Positions 11,706 to 23,000 of a stretch of 64,000 nt of DNA are shown in pieces (position 1 is the stretch's first letter; every line of letters starts with the position of its first letter). Position numbers and translations under genes: made by a program. Source of the DNA: Neoechinorhynchus agilis (taxonomy: Eukaryota > Acanthocephala); assembly GCA_051530055.1 (NCBI GenBank), contig CM121342.1, positions 13,268,001 through 13,332,000 on the forward strand, written 5' to 3'. The notes beneath the pieces were generated by a model. The model saw only the letters and a list, made by a program, of their open reading frames with translations, was not told the DNA's origin and did no database searches.

Positions 11706-12438
11706 TTTCTTGGAGCAAATTTGTCTAAGAGGTTGTTTCTTATTTCCAAACTTTAATTGTGGGATTTAAGCTCTAACGTTTGAACCTGCACGATTATCTA
11801 GAACTAGTAGTAATGATTAGTCGAGTTAAACGCGAATTACTAAAGAATTTATTAGCTACATGATTTTGGTAAGAACTTTAGCAAGCTCCTGGTAGACAAA
11901 ACATCTCCGAAGACAATACTTGCCAAGAGAAGAAAATTATCGACGAAGGACAGTTTAAACAATGAAATCGCATTCTGTAGCAATGTATTGTTAACTCGTG
12001 AGCTTCAATCAAATTTTCTTCTATTGCTTAACGATTTTCTTTGTGCCAGCTTCCTACTGTCTCGGATATCCAGTGTTCCTGTACATTTTTAAATATTTTA
12101 TTGTGTTATGGGATCAAAAAGCAGAAAACTTTTGAACGATTCCTGATTAAAAAACAAATAAATGCTTGGTACATCTTTAGAATCAGTCTTCAAAATACTG
12201 GCATTTGATTTGAATTTTGATAAGATAATTTCCAAGAAAGATTAATCGAAAAAAATTGTCCGTTGCGCAGAATGAAATCCCCACATAAACGCTTTACTTG
12301 TTTTAGCCGCTGAGTTCTCAATCAGTAACGTTTCGGCTACATTCATCAATAACGTCTTGTAAGTGACGTTACGTCCCAAAAACTAATCTTCTGAGATCTA
12401 TAGATGAAAAGGTAACAGATCAGGAATTAATTCTTATT
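11706..12438. other. intergenic, no gene supported
   Basis: About 0.7 kb between the CDK5RAP1 start and the YjbQ-family stop. No frame, repeat or RNA gene recognised. Confidence 0.5.
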
Positions 12439-12891
12439 TTAGTTCACTGTTTCCACACCTTGAACGGTCACTAAGACTTTTCGTCTGTGCTTAGCATCTC
12501 GATGTTCGCACAAGTAAATTCCTTGCCATTGACCAAGTCGGAATCGTCCATCGGTGATTGGTACTGTAACTGAACACCCAGTCAAAATCGATCGAATATG
12601 GGCTGGCATGTCGTCTGGACCTTCACTGTTATGAGTGTATGGGAGATTACGGGGAACTGCGTGGTCCAAGAACATATTCACATCCACCAACACACTGCTG
12701 TCCCAATTCTCATTAAGCGCCAAACTCGCTGAAGTGTGGAGCAGCGTGAGGTTGGCTGTTCCCATCGAAAACTGGCGAATCTCGGGCAAATTAGAGGTGA
12801 GTTCGTCCGTGATAAGGTAACAGCCTTTACTTCTTGCTTTAAGTTCAACTGTTTTTTGTAGCCATTTACATCCCGTACCAACCTTTGCCAT
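12439..12891 (-). CDS. YjbQ / UPF0047 family protein
   Basis: Small single-domain protein of about 150 residues, the usual size of the family, so it looks complete in one exon. Bacterial and archaeal members can show thiamine-phosphate-synthase activity in vitro; the role in animals is not established. Family landmarks present: LTLLHTSASLALNENWD, DVNMFLDHAVP, HNSEGPDDMPAHIRS and the C-terminal DGRFRLGQWQGIYLCEHRD followed by VLVTVQG. I chose ATG at 12891 (MAKVGTGCKW) because TTTGTTTCAG abuts it, either a trans-splice site or the end of a 5'UTR intron. It is on the same strand as UTP3 and CDK5RAP1. Prokaryotic-type but also scattered through eukaryotes, so transfer cannot be claimed from sequence alone. 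Confidence 0.9.
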   Translation of the reverse strand: MAKVGTGCKWLQKTVELKARSKGCYLITDELTSNLPEIRQFSMGTANLTLLHTSASLALNENWDSSVLVDVNMFLDHAVPRNLPYTHNSEGPDDMPAHIRSILTGCSVTVPITDGRFRLGQWQGIYLCEHRDAKHRRKVLVTVQGVETVN

Positions 12892-13157
12892 CTGAAACAA
12901 ATTTAGAACTTAGCTTAATAATCTTGCATCTCGATGGATCCAGCAAATCAATTCATTCACTTTTCCGTTTTTAAGTATTTGCCAAAGCATTATTAAAGCG
13001 ACAAATTTGTAGCATTCAAATAGGCATAGGGAATTAAAGATACTGATCACAAGTAAAAATCGAGTGCTACACTGCAATATACGTAATGGCGCCCAAATAT
13101 TTTAGATTTACGAAGTCCGTAAACAATGAATTGGCACTGATCTGAAGCAAAGCAATT

Positions 13158-15056
13158 TTACTTGAGTTTAATACTTCTTTTCACACGTGTACGAATCCCA
13201 GTCGGCTCGCCTTCGTAAGGTTTATCTCGATTCCTCATGCTCGGCACTTGGGCCTTGCGCTTTGCCAACGCTCGGGCATAACGCTTCCGATGATGAACGC
13301 GTGGATTACGCAATTCCTTTTTACGCTTCGGGAGTACACCTTTATTCTTAAGAATTGTAAATCCAACTTCCCGTCTGTCATCTTTAGTTTCTTCGATATT
13401 CTCCATTGTCTCGATATCATCCCGATCGATAGTTACATCCGAGTCTTCGAGATCCACAAACCCTTCACTTGCTTCAAATTCTAATTCTCCACGATAATAT
13501 CTTCCAATACATTCAACAATAAAATCAGATATCGGTTTTGCCTTGTGGATAGACCTCCTCATTGTCATAACGTCCTTTACTATGGGATGGATCTTGAATC
13601 CTTCGGGATCTTTTAGTTTTAGATAGAAATAAAAATGGACCAAAGAAATATAGTATGCGTAAATTGCCCAAGAATCTCCGGAAAACAATGATGTTAAGTT
13701 ATACAAAATATCGGGATTTGCACATGGAGCAAAAATGCGCTGGATTAGTGAAGAAAATCTCGAAGAAGCCTTTATCCGTCGATACTTTTCTAATACCTAA
13801 TATAAACAATAAATTGATAGATCCGTTGTAAAAAACGGGCAAGATTTTCTCATTCTGCGTTCTGCATAGTTTAGAGAATTTAACTTTTAGCAGGTTGGAT
13901 TTTGCTATTATTTAATTAACCCTTCAAGGAGATCCTATTGGGTGCAACTAAAACGAATATAGTCTTTTCGAAGAATCCACTAGTTCTCTGATTCGGTCGT
14001 CCGATTGGTCAATATTTGACGAAGAAAAAGAGTTCATGAATGGTGTAAGAACTTCGAAAAGGATCTTTCGTTTGTCGTCCACATCAGCCGAAAGAGCATC
14101 CAGTTCCTCGTGACTTTTTTCTTTATATTCCTCCTTTTCGACGACTATATCCTTTAACTCGTTGAGAACATCATCCTCCACGTTTTCGTCAAGAGCATCC
14201 ATCATTCGGTTTTTTCTTATCTTTGCTTCGAGTTCCTCGAGTTCCCTGAGACCTTCGTTATCATCTTTTCGATAGTCGAATTCGCCTAATCTTCGAAGGT
14301 GCAAAGCATTTGGATCATCTTCCCAATCGTCCATTTCGCCATAATCGTTTACGGACTCTTCTTCGGATGAAAAAGCAAGAACTTCATTATCGGACAATTG
14401 CGGGGATCCCATAGGCGCCAATTCCTAAAAACGAAATGAGTAACCAAGCGAGTTGCATTGCGTGGAAAAATCAAAGGAAGTTTTAATTTCGACATTAATA
14501 ACCATTGCTAACATCGTCTTAAGAAAACATTTAAGAATAAAAGTTTAGATAAAAACAAAGAGCATTAGATTGAGTATAACGTTCAGTAGAGGTAATGAAG
14601 AGTATTTTTGTTGAAGATTCTAGAAAACGCATGTTGTGACACACACTGAAATGCAATGAATATTTTAATACGAGCTGAAGATTGTCCGAATTTGCTCAAT
14701 TGCCTTACTGATTGAATATTATAAATCGATAAAAGAAAAAGAATTGGATAATGCCAATAAAACGGCAATAGTTTAAAAATGAAGGTTTAAAAATCGCCTA
14801 AAAATTCTTTTTTTGGTTTTATTAAAAATTTCTAATAGAATTCTCAATAAGCGTATAAAAAAGTCGGAGTGACGTTCTTAACAAACCTGATCTTCTTCAT
14901 CGTCGATTCGGAATTCATCGTTATCAGAATCGAATGAAGGATCCTTGTGATCGCTAACTTCGACAACTCGTTGTTTGTGATTCTTGTTTCTAAAGGAAAT
15001 CAATTCGTGCAACCTAAAGGATTCAAAATATGACTTCGAATACCTTTTTCGGGCCA
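13158..15056 (-). CDS. UTP3: UTP3/SAS10 (something about silencing protein 10), SSU processome
   Basis: Nucleolar component of the small-subunit processome in pre-18S rRNA processing. A tiny first exon (15056-15043, MARK) joins exon 2 (14989-14887; NKNHKQRVVEVSD, acidic) and exon 3 (14424 to about 13950), which is rich in Asp/Glu (DDWEDDPNALHLRRLGEF...). The last exon (about 13790-13158) holds YISLVHFYFYLKLKDPEGFKIHPIVKDV, a C1D/Sas10-type segment, and the diagnostic Sas10 C-terminal domain REVGFTILKNKGV, PKRKKELRNPRVHHRKRY and GIRTRVKRSIKLK. The exon 1-2 junction is canonical and in frame (47-bp class intron). The exon 3-4 border is approximate: the exon 3 frame closes at about 13948 and the next exon is open from about 13790. 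Confidence 0.88.
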
Positions 15057-15930
15057 TTTCCCTTATGATCTATCAAATCTCGTCAGATGATGCAGAATAC
15101 TTCAAAAATTGGTTAGCCCGACATAAACGATAAAGAATATAAATTTGTTCTTTCGTCGATCTCCTACGTTTCGACACAACGGGCAGGTCAAGGCGTAAAG
15201 CATTCGACGGCAGTAAGGTAAAAAGTCTAAGACCCGTTGGAGATTTCGTTTGCAGAATCATAGCTCATTTCGCAAGAGGTGAAAAGTGAAACTGAATGCT
15301 CGTAGGGATGAGATGGCCAACGTGAGACCTGTTATTGTGCTTAACCGAAGGGAAAAGTTAGCTTACTCAATGACTTTGTTTTAACTCTTCCTTTGTTGAT
15401 CGCGTTTGTTTTTTAAGGACGCTGAAGAAGGAATAAAACTTTGAAAATATCAACCTAAAATAAACATTTGTTTTCAATCACATAATTTGCTTCAAGTAGA
15501 ACAATCAAAAAGTTCCTCTCAACGTGACAACTCAGAGACGGATTTGCTTAATTTAACGGCAACAGAATAACGAAGGAGAGGAGGAGGAAGAATATTTCAT
15601 CGTTCTTCGTGGTCTTCCACATTGAGAATTCGATTTTGATGTTACAGTTAGCCCAAAGTCCAATCGATTTTCCGTTATAACAACAAATACGACTTACAGC
15701 TCCTGAGGGTTTTAAAAATATGAGAAAAGGTGCGATTTTATGAACGGAAATTTTACTGTGAGACCAGCAAAAGATTTGGTTGCATGCTTAAAAAAGAAAA
15801 TTGCATCATTCGTTAAAAACGATTTTTTATGTTAGGTTGCGAAAAACTTATTGGGGAATTACCGCTGGTTATCCAGAAACATAAATCCTAATTCGAGTTT
15901 GGCGATGTTTTTTCCCCGGATTGTTGTTGG
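15057..15930. other. intergenic, no gene supported
   Basis: Spacer between UTP3 and the Penelope-like remnant, including a GA-rich stretch near 15570-15590. Nothing coding recognised. Confidence 0.45.
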
Positions 15931-15952
15931 TATTGATCATTTATTTAAAATA

Positions 15953-15981
15953 TTTCGTAAGCTTTTTGCTTACCTCTTCAG
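15953..15981 (-). ncRNA. hammerhead ribozyme-like core behind a Penelope-like element
   Basis: On the minus strand the sequence reads CTGAAGA, G, then a perfect 6-bp hairpin GTAAGC/GCTTAC with loop AAAAA, then GAAA, followed by TATTTTAAATAAATGATC. CTGANGA and GAAA around a short helix II are the invariant catalytic strands of the hammerhead. It lies about 100 bp downstream of the GIY-YIG frame on the same strand. Hammerheads in the terminal repeats of Penelope-like elements are an established association. A matching helix I/III and cleavage triplet are not obvious by eye, so activity is unproven. Confidence 0.7.
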
Positions 15982-16079
15982 TTATATCTACAAATTAAGC
16001 TAACGTCAGAATTGGATTGTAGGTGTAGATCCGCGGGTTCGTCAAGCGCCGTACCTACGTACCAGCTGCGGTGATTTAA

Positions 16080-16610
16080 CGTGATGGTTTGGTTTTGTCC
16101 TGAATTTTCGGAAGTACTAGCGTATGATTCGCTTTGTTACCCTCCCTGGTTACATTCCCTGTGATGAATATTGCCTCAATTACCAATCTCCTCCGTAAAT
16201 TAGCTTCAGGCTGCATTGTTGATGCTCCTCCGAAGTTCACACGGTGTTTTTCCTTCTCCCGATGATTCGAGATCGCTTAGGAACCATCAAACCTCCTGCA
16301 CGCTTGTTAGTGTTGTGCTATTCTTTTGGACAATTCTTGCATCGTTTGTCCCTCATAGATACGATCACATTCCATGCATGGGATTTTATATACCCCCTTT
16401 GTGCATTTTCTACTGCTCTTCTTCTCGAGCAATCGCGTGATAGTTCGACTTTTCTTGTACGAAGTTCTTAGGTTCGAATATTTCTTCTTCAGTCCATTTA
16501 GCTTCTTACTTGCTGTATCGCTCACGAACTTAAGAGATGCATACATCTTGGGTTCGGCTGTCTTGGTTTCTTTTTCTCGTTTTGGACTGCTGATTCGTTG
16601 CATGCCCCCC
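16080..16610 (-). mobile_element. Penelope-like element remnant: linker plus GIY-YIG endonuclease
   Basis: Minus-strand frames encode the C-terminal end of a Penelope-like retroelement protein: a linker (LKFVSDTASKKLNGLKKKYS...TSYKKSRTITRLL) like that after the reverse transcriptase, then the GIY-YIG signature GVYKIPCMECDRIYEGQT with QELSKRIAQH, and further on LRRRLVIEAIFITGN, the usual tail of the domain. The reverse transcriptase itself is not recognised upstream, so the element is 5'-truncated and no longer has one open frame. The hammerhead-like core at 15953-15981 sits at its 3' side. Confidence 0.82.
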
Positions 16611-18152
16611 TTGATTATCCACCATGGTTATTCTTTTGAGCACTGTCGTTATTAGGGAAATTTGTAATCTTTGACATCTTTGACAATTATTGATATGGAA
16701 CTAAAAAATTATAGATTCGCCTAAGACCATTTTGGATACTTCCAATAATCAACGTTTTCCTTGGTTTCCGATCGTGTGATGTTCGACCTTTTTCGGAATG
16801 TTACCCGCGTCCGGACTGGTGAATCAGCGAGTAAATAATCGATGACATCGGTGCTGCTTGAACGTGGCTCATGCTTTTGAGAAGACTTAATGCCCCGCAT
16901 GCGCACAGGAAGCGAATTTATTTGAAATTTTCATGCATCTATCACACCAATGCGGTTTGTTTCTCATAGAACACTTCAATATCTCATATACCCTTTTTTG
17001 TTCCAATAAAACCATATCATTGGCACTCAATTCTATAGTTGGGATAAAAGCGTATTTTATTATCAGATCGATTCGAATGTCGGCACAAGTATCTCCGATT
17101 TAGGATTTCCCTTCCTCGGCTTTTTAGTTTCCTTCTTAGCGCTTATATATCGGTATTGCCGCAGTAGAAATGCGCTCTTCAATTTGGGTTTTTTTAACGT
17201 AATTATGCTTTAATAAAAACACAAAACTCATGGTAAATCTATCGCATTTTTAAAATGAACGACATCATAATTGATAGTGATGAGCTCTATGTTCGTTCTT
17301 AAAAAATGACATAAGATAAAAAATGCTCGCTGATTTCGCTAAATATTACAGATTCCGAAATTTTAGTGTAGTCGGTGTTGTCTGATGCGATTTTATTTTT
17401 TAATCCGTCAAAATAACGCCGAATACAGGCGAATTGTCGTCCGAAGTGTTGATAACTTGCAATCAATGCACAATATTGCGGTAAGAAAATTTTTTAATAT
17501 AATCTCTTAAGATGTATCAATCAGAAGACGCACTCTTCCACCAGTTGAAACCGAGTAAGATGCCTTAAAGTCCATGTTTTTAAGGAAAAACACAAACAAT
17601 AATCCAATATTTCTAAACCAAGGCCAAGCTAAGAGCCCACATTCTAAGAAATCACGATTTACCGACACTGTAGAAAAGTATGAATTTTCGATCACGTTGA
17701 GAGTGATTTCATTAGACTACCGGAAGATTTCCTAGGGATTGATCATACCATTTTCCGATTTGGATTAAATTTTCAAATTTAACGTTGTTCATTTAGCCAT
17801 TAGAAAAGTGTGGAGGCGGCTTATTAAAATTACTTAGAAGCGAAGGGTTGAAACCGTTCGGTCAGCGATTTCCGTCGGTTAGTTATTTCCAAAGTACCGC
17901 TGAAACGTTTGTAAATAAACAGCACCGTAGTACGCGTATTTATACTACCTTTGCGCCCTCCAAAACATTCCTCTGTGTGCTGCCACTGTTGATAAATACG
18001 AGCTGGTATACATTTATTACAACAGAAGTGAGACAAGTAGCACCGACTCTTCAGAATATATTCGACGTCAGGCATCTCTTCCTCTCGTTCTCAGCATATA
18101 CGCGACCATATTTTCTGAGACTTCCTCAAGGCATCCAACGAACCAGCCAAAA
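16611..18152. other. gene-poor spacer
   Basis: No gene recognised. Short frames at 16721-16906 and 17830-18210 show no domain. Just before 18153 a TTCTCAG acceptor-like site (about 18095) may mark the 5' end of the PMP3-like mRNA. Confidence 0.4.
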
Positions 18153-18326
18153 ATGTCAGGAATCAATAGCCTGGTACTGGCAATTATCGCCATTTTCGTT
18201 CCGCCGTTAGCTGTCTTTTTGAAGGTCGAAGAATGCAGCGGACAAGTGTGGCTCAATATACTACTCACAATTTGTGGGTTTATCCCTGGATTGCTTCATG
18301 CTCTCTTTGTTATACTTCGTGATTGA
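18153..18326 (+). CDS. PMP3/RCI2 (UPF0057) small membrane proteolipid
   Basis: 57-residue protein, the normal size of this family, with two transmembrane helices: residues about 3-22 (INSLVLAIIAIFVPPLAVF) and about 33-53 (LLTICGFIPGLLHALFVIL). The family signature is clear: PPLAVFLK, a Cys-containing loop (VEECSGQVW), then LNILLTICGFIPGLLHAL. Members sit in the plasma membrane and affect membrane potential and salt tolerance in yeast and plants; nematodes also carry several. A TTCTCAG site lies about 55 nt upstream and AATAAATAAAA follows 25 nt after the stop as a likely poly(A) signal. Single exon, complete. Confidence 0.9.
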   Translation: MSGINSLVLAIIAIFVPPLAVFLKVEECSGQVWLNILLTICGFIPGLLHALFVILRD

Positions 18327-18798
18327 TATTTCGACTGGTTAGTCGTCATGGTTAATAAATAAAAGAGTTTCTAAGTGAACTTTTTAGCTCGAAAAGTCTT
18401 GTAGGTTCTTCAAGTCTATTTTTGACAATAATAGTCCTTTGCAAAGAATGTTTCTTTTGAAATGTAGAGAGAAGGTTACTTCCATACTGGGACTATATAA
18501 TGTTCGGTTGATTTAGTTCTGAATGTATTTCTCGTCCTACTAAAACTCTGCGTTGTAGATTCTTAAGAAAAGTACAAGGCTGCTGAAATTCGTCACTTGT
18601 ATGGATGACTATAAACGAGAAAACGTTCATACATTAAGCAGTTTTTATTTCTGAATTTTAACCACTATATTTTAGAAAATGATGCTTGTTTTGAGAAGGA
18701 AAATAGCGTTACCTAACTTTGTTTATACTATGAAAATACTTAGCCTCCTCGAAAGCTATATATAGAGCGTAATATTTTGACTCTTACGTTCCGTGCAA

Positions 18799-19038
18799 AT
18801 GAGCGAGCCAAATAGTATCGATGATTTAACTGAGAAGGATTTGATGGAAATTTGCAAGGAAATTGATACAGATAATGACGGTTTTATTCAACCCAAGGAA
18901 TTGTACGAGGGATTGAAGAAACACGGTCAGCACATGACCCTCGAGGAGATCGAGGAGGCCTTAAGAACGTGCGATATGGACAATGATGGTAGAGTGAAAT
19001 ATGACGAATTCATTCAGGGAGTTCTTGGCGCTAAATAA
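18799..19038 (+). CDS. two-EF-hand calcium-binding protein
   Basis: Complete 79-residue protein with two canonical EF-hand loops, DTDNDGFIQPKE (residues 23-34) and DMDNDGRVKYDE (59-70), each with Asp at 1, 3 and 5, Gly at 6 and Glu at 12, so both should bind calcium. It resembles one lobe of calmodulin or troponin C. I take ATG at 18799 as the start. A TATA-like AGCTATATATAG lies about 40 bp upstream. Single exon, tight compact gene. Which calmodulin-superfamily member it is cannot be decided from a single lobe. Confidence 0.88.
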   Translation: MSEPNSIDDLTEKDLMEICKEIDTDNDGFIQPKELYEGLKKHGQHMTLEEIEEALRTCDMDNDGRVKYDEFIQGVLGAK

Positions 19039-19104
19039 ATCGCTTCTCAACACTATCATCCGTGATCTTTATTGCATTCTCCGCCTTATTGAACAAATTC
19101 TTTA

Positions 19105-19420
19105 AATTACACTTTCGGTGAGAATAATCCCGGTCATCACATATTTTATTTATTCGAAATATTTCGCGAGGTATCCTCGGCTCTTCAGTCATTGTTAAAG
19201 TAGTGAGAAATAATGAAGTTATGTAGCTTTTTCGCAATGAAAGTTCGCGGATAATTGGTCCCTGAACTTCGGGTTTGGGGATCCCGCGCACTCGAGCAAA
19301 AATCGTAATATGGAAAACCTAATTTTAGATGACTGAGGAGGCGAGGATACCTCGCGAAATATTTCGAATAAATAAAATATGTAATGACCGGGATTATTCT
19401 CACCGAAAGTGTAATTTTAT
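19105..19420. repeat. palindromic element with hammerhead-like cores in both arms
   Basis: Left arm 19105-19194 and right arm 19329-19420 are inverted copies about 89 bp long with roughly four mismatches by eye. Reading outward, each arm has CTGAGGAG (right) or CTGAAGAG (left), a strong hairpin CGAGG-ATA-CCTCG, then CGAAATATTTCG and AATAAATAAA. That is a hammerhead core (CTGANGA, helix II, GAAA) followed by a poly(A)-signal-like tail. The loop between arms is about 135 bp and non-coding. The outer ends read AAATTACACTTTCGG. Confidence 0.85.
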
Positions 19421-19900
19421 TATCCCGAAGGACTTTCTATCGATGGTTAAACAGTTTTTATGCTTTTTTACTTATATGTGTATTTTCAACTTTTATTGAA
19501 TTGAATGCAAGCAATGAACTGATAAGGATTTATCATTTTACAGGCCTAATTAGTAGATTATATCATGGGTATTACCATTTTTGTTATATTTTAAAGGGCT
19601 GAATTCAGAATCAGTACGATCTAAAAACAATGATGCGAATTGCTTCTTGATTTGTCAGTCGTGGAGCTTGACTTAAAAATCCTAAACACTAAAACTTTAT
19701 CTGAGATCCATGAATTTGTTGACAAAGGCGAAATTAATAAATTCTCGCGAACAACAGTTAGCTTCGAGAACGCGAATATGTTAAATGTTTCCGATGCTTA
19801 TTTTTGCGTCGAATTTGCATTGCTTTCATACTTCCTTATTGGGATAAATTCTCGAGTTTTTTCTCAATTTGACTAATGTAAAAATGCTTGTTGATAGTTA

Positions 19901-20035
19901 AAGGAATTTATTAAATCCGATATTTCAGCACAATATTGTGTCTTTATCAAGGTTTAATCGCACTAATAAAACACATAAACAATATTGATATAGGCGCGAG
20001 ATTGTACCGAAATATCAGATTTAATAAATTCCTCT
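19901..20035. repeat. short palindromic element, worn hammerhead-like arms
   Basis: AGGAATTTATTAAATC at 19902 faces GATTTAATAAATTCCT ending near 20033. Both arms read outward as GAAATATC followed by TTTAATAAATTCC, the same tail type as the other hammerhead-bearing palindromes, with a CACAA/TTGTG hairpin inside the left arm, but CTGANGA is degraded to TTGATAA. Confidence 0.65.
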
Positions 20036-23000
20036 AATTTTCACGCCATAAAACAAGCATGAATAGGGCAATCTTTAAACTTCTGGAAAAATACAATTTC
20101 CTCGACCTTTGCTTACGCAGGCCAACCTAAATACGTCTCAAAATGCCATTTTCGTATAAGAATTTTTTCCTTTAACATAAAAGACAGGTACGAAGTTCTA
20201 ATTTTTATTCATTACTTAGTTCAGTATTGAATTACGGCCGACCCTTGGACGAATTGATTTCGGGATACGTCTTTGCCGCTTTACTCCATGTCGTTCGTCT
20301 TTAGGCTGGGTAGTCGCATCAGACGGCGTTCATCAATACACAATATATCAAGATTAACAACCAAGATAAACCGTTCAATAAAGCACAATCAAGTGTTCCC
20401 ATGTTGATGTTCCTCTAGCGTTTCATGACATTAGCGCAAAATTTCTGCGTTCTTCGTACCGGGTGGATATTCGGTTCACTTTTTAATGAGAACTCCGTCG
20501 CTATTTATGTCTATTTAAAATGGCACTCCATTACTTTTACACTTAAATCGTTACAATAAAAGGTTCGGTTGATTGCAATCAAACTAAAAATGCAACTGTA
20601 GATTCGGGAATAGACTGCTCCAAAAACGGTGCTTACTCTAAAACGGTAGGCAACAAACCAATCCGAGAACCACATCGATGGAAAATCCAAACTTTTGTCA
20701 AACTTTTCGCGATTTCCTGAGTAACTTGGCGAAATGCGATCACTCCGTATAAATAGACGGTGCACTCTGGTGTCACACCAGCGAATATAACATGTTCATC
20801 TCAAGTTTTCTTAGAGACATTATGCAATGTGTATCACATTTTGATGGTAAGAACAATTCCCGGCTGTTCCTTGAAAATATTGAAATCGATATGTTTACAG
20901 TAAAGAGGGCGGGAATGGGAGCTGGTGCATGTCTTGAGAGGTTTGTGATAAATTGAGCTTTTTATGTCCAGATGCAAAAAGGTCGAGCCATTAACTTTCG
21001 AGGGTTGACTGAGAACTCCGAACGGTAGTCAAAGATTTCGTCCTGGTTAGTCTCATCGTTCTTGAAGACATCTGTGCCTTCAATCCATTAGACCATCGTC
21101 AAGGAATTCTGCAATGCCAACCCCAGGCATTTGAAATGGTGACGAACTGTACAAGTCTTAATCTAGTCTCCTTCATTCCCATAAGCACATATATTAAATG
21201 GGCCACTATAATAAAGTAGACGTAAGTGTCATTGAGAATATCGTCAATTCTTTACTCTGATGGTGTGATCTCTCGTTTCGAAAATTACATTTTAGTCGGT
21301 TTTTGTTTGAGAAGTTTTATATCTTGCTGGTTTTCACTGGAGGTTTGGCAGAAAATTTCGCCTTTATTTGATATTCTTGACGAAGTGCAAAGCAGTCAGT
21401 TTGCTTTGACTTTTTTTGTGACCGTTACACCAGAACGGCCGCTGAGTGATCCAGAGCGGTGGTGTTAACGATTTCATGTCTAAAAAATCGCTTTAGTGAG
21501 AAAATATTACCCAGTTAATCGATAACTTTTCCGTTTCAGAACATATTCTCGGAAATAAAAAGGAATTTGATGTATAAGACATTCTTGAGAGTTCTTAACA
21601 AGCTCGTTTCGCAAAACAAATTCGTATGGAGGATTGTTTAAATTGTCAAAATGCTCGAAGGGTACATTAGTAAAACCATTCAATGCACTCGTCGTTTTTG
21701 CCATCTCGTTGCAACGCAAATCAATATTTACTCGCTCCTAATTTGACTAAAAAATTGAAGTTTAAATAAGGTTAAAACTTCTGGCAGCCATAAAGCATTT
21801 GTTATTGTAGCGTCTAAGTGTTCATTTCGGTAATCGCATTTCACATAAATACACAAAGATTCACTTAAAATTCTGATTCGTTAGTAGTCTGTTATTTATC
21901 AGAAGAATGGTTTATCAATTTAAAATTCAATAATATATAAGCGAAAACGATCGGGGTCTATATTTGCCTAATGTCACAAAGGCATTAATTCATTCTTACA
22001 AATCATAAACTGATTGAAATACTCAGTTTTAACAAAACGCGAATTTTGTTCAATCGTATTGATGGATTTGTAGTTTGCTGGACCTCGGATTTTTCTGATG
22101 TTTCAAGCAACAAATATTTTTTTAAGATCGCTACACTCACGTAAATTTATTTTCATTTATGAAAAATGTTATATCTAACTTTTGCCATTCAATTTAATTC
22201 CGATAACTTAAAATGGATACGCATTCGTTGTTAGAAAAATAAAGATTGCTATTTTTGTCGAACATTTGACTAATTCGTTTTTGATAAATATATGTGTTTA
22301 ATCTGTTAGCGGAACTTGCGTGGCAACCCCTTGAAACACCCACGTGTCTCTCATTTCAGGCTTCCTAAATTGCCCCATTTTCCGCCATCATAGCATATAT
22401 GATGGCTGTTTTCTCTCAAGGCTTCCATAAGCCTTACATCGGCGTAGTCAGGCTCATTTGTGATTTGATTTCGACCGGTTTTCAGATCTCTAACATTCCC
22501 AAACGGTCTATGAACTCGTTATCAGTTCGCTTTACACCACAGAGAATCCTATCAATTGTGGAAGCCAACAAGCGTGACTTGCACATCGTTGTACGCCTCG
22601 TTGATTCATAATGATTTGGTGCAACGACATTTAGTGTTCGTGTGTTTGTGGACACTAGTTTTCCTGGTACTACCGGGTCAATTCGTCAGCTGAAACGAGT
22701 TTTGTCCTTAGGCTTAAAGGAAACCCTAATAATTCACGGCAGCTTGTATGCTAGCCTAGTTCGGTTGAGAAGGAAAAATGGCCTTGTCCCTTTCTTCACC
22801 GTGCACCAAAGGATCAGGACACAGGGTAGTTCTACTGAGACGTCTCACCTGCTCCATCTCTACCAGCTGGATCCCTAGTGTGTTGATGCTACTCGATCTC
22901 CACTATCCTCTGAAAGAGGTAACCAAAACGTTTTTACCGTGTTTGCACAACTCTCTCCGAGGTGCCTCTAACATATCCACAGAGACACAAAAAACAGCCT

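Noticed and set aside
18030-18060. CTGAAGAG on the minus strand as another hammerhead
   Set aside because: No helix II partner and no GAAA strand follows; a chance match.
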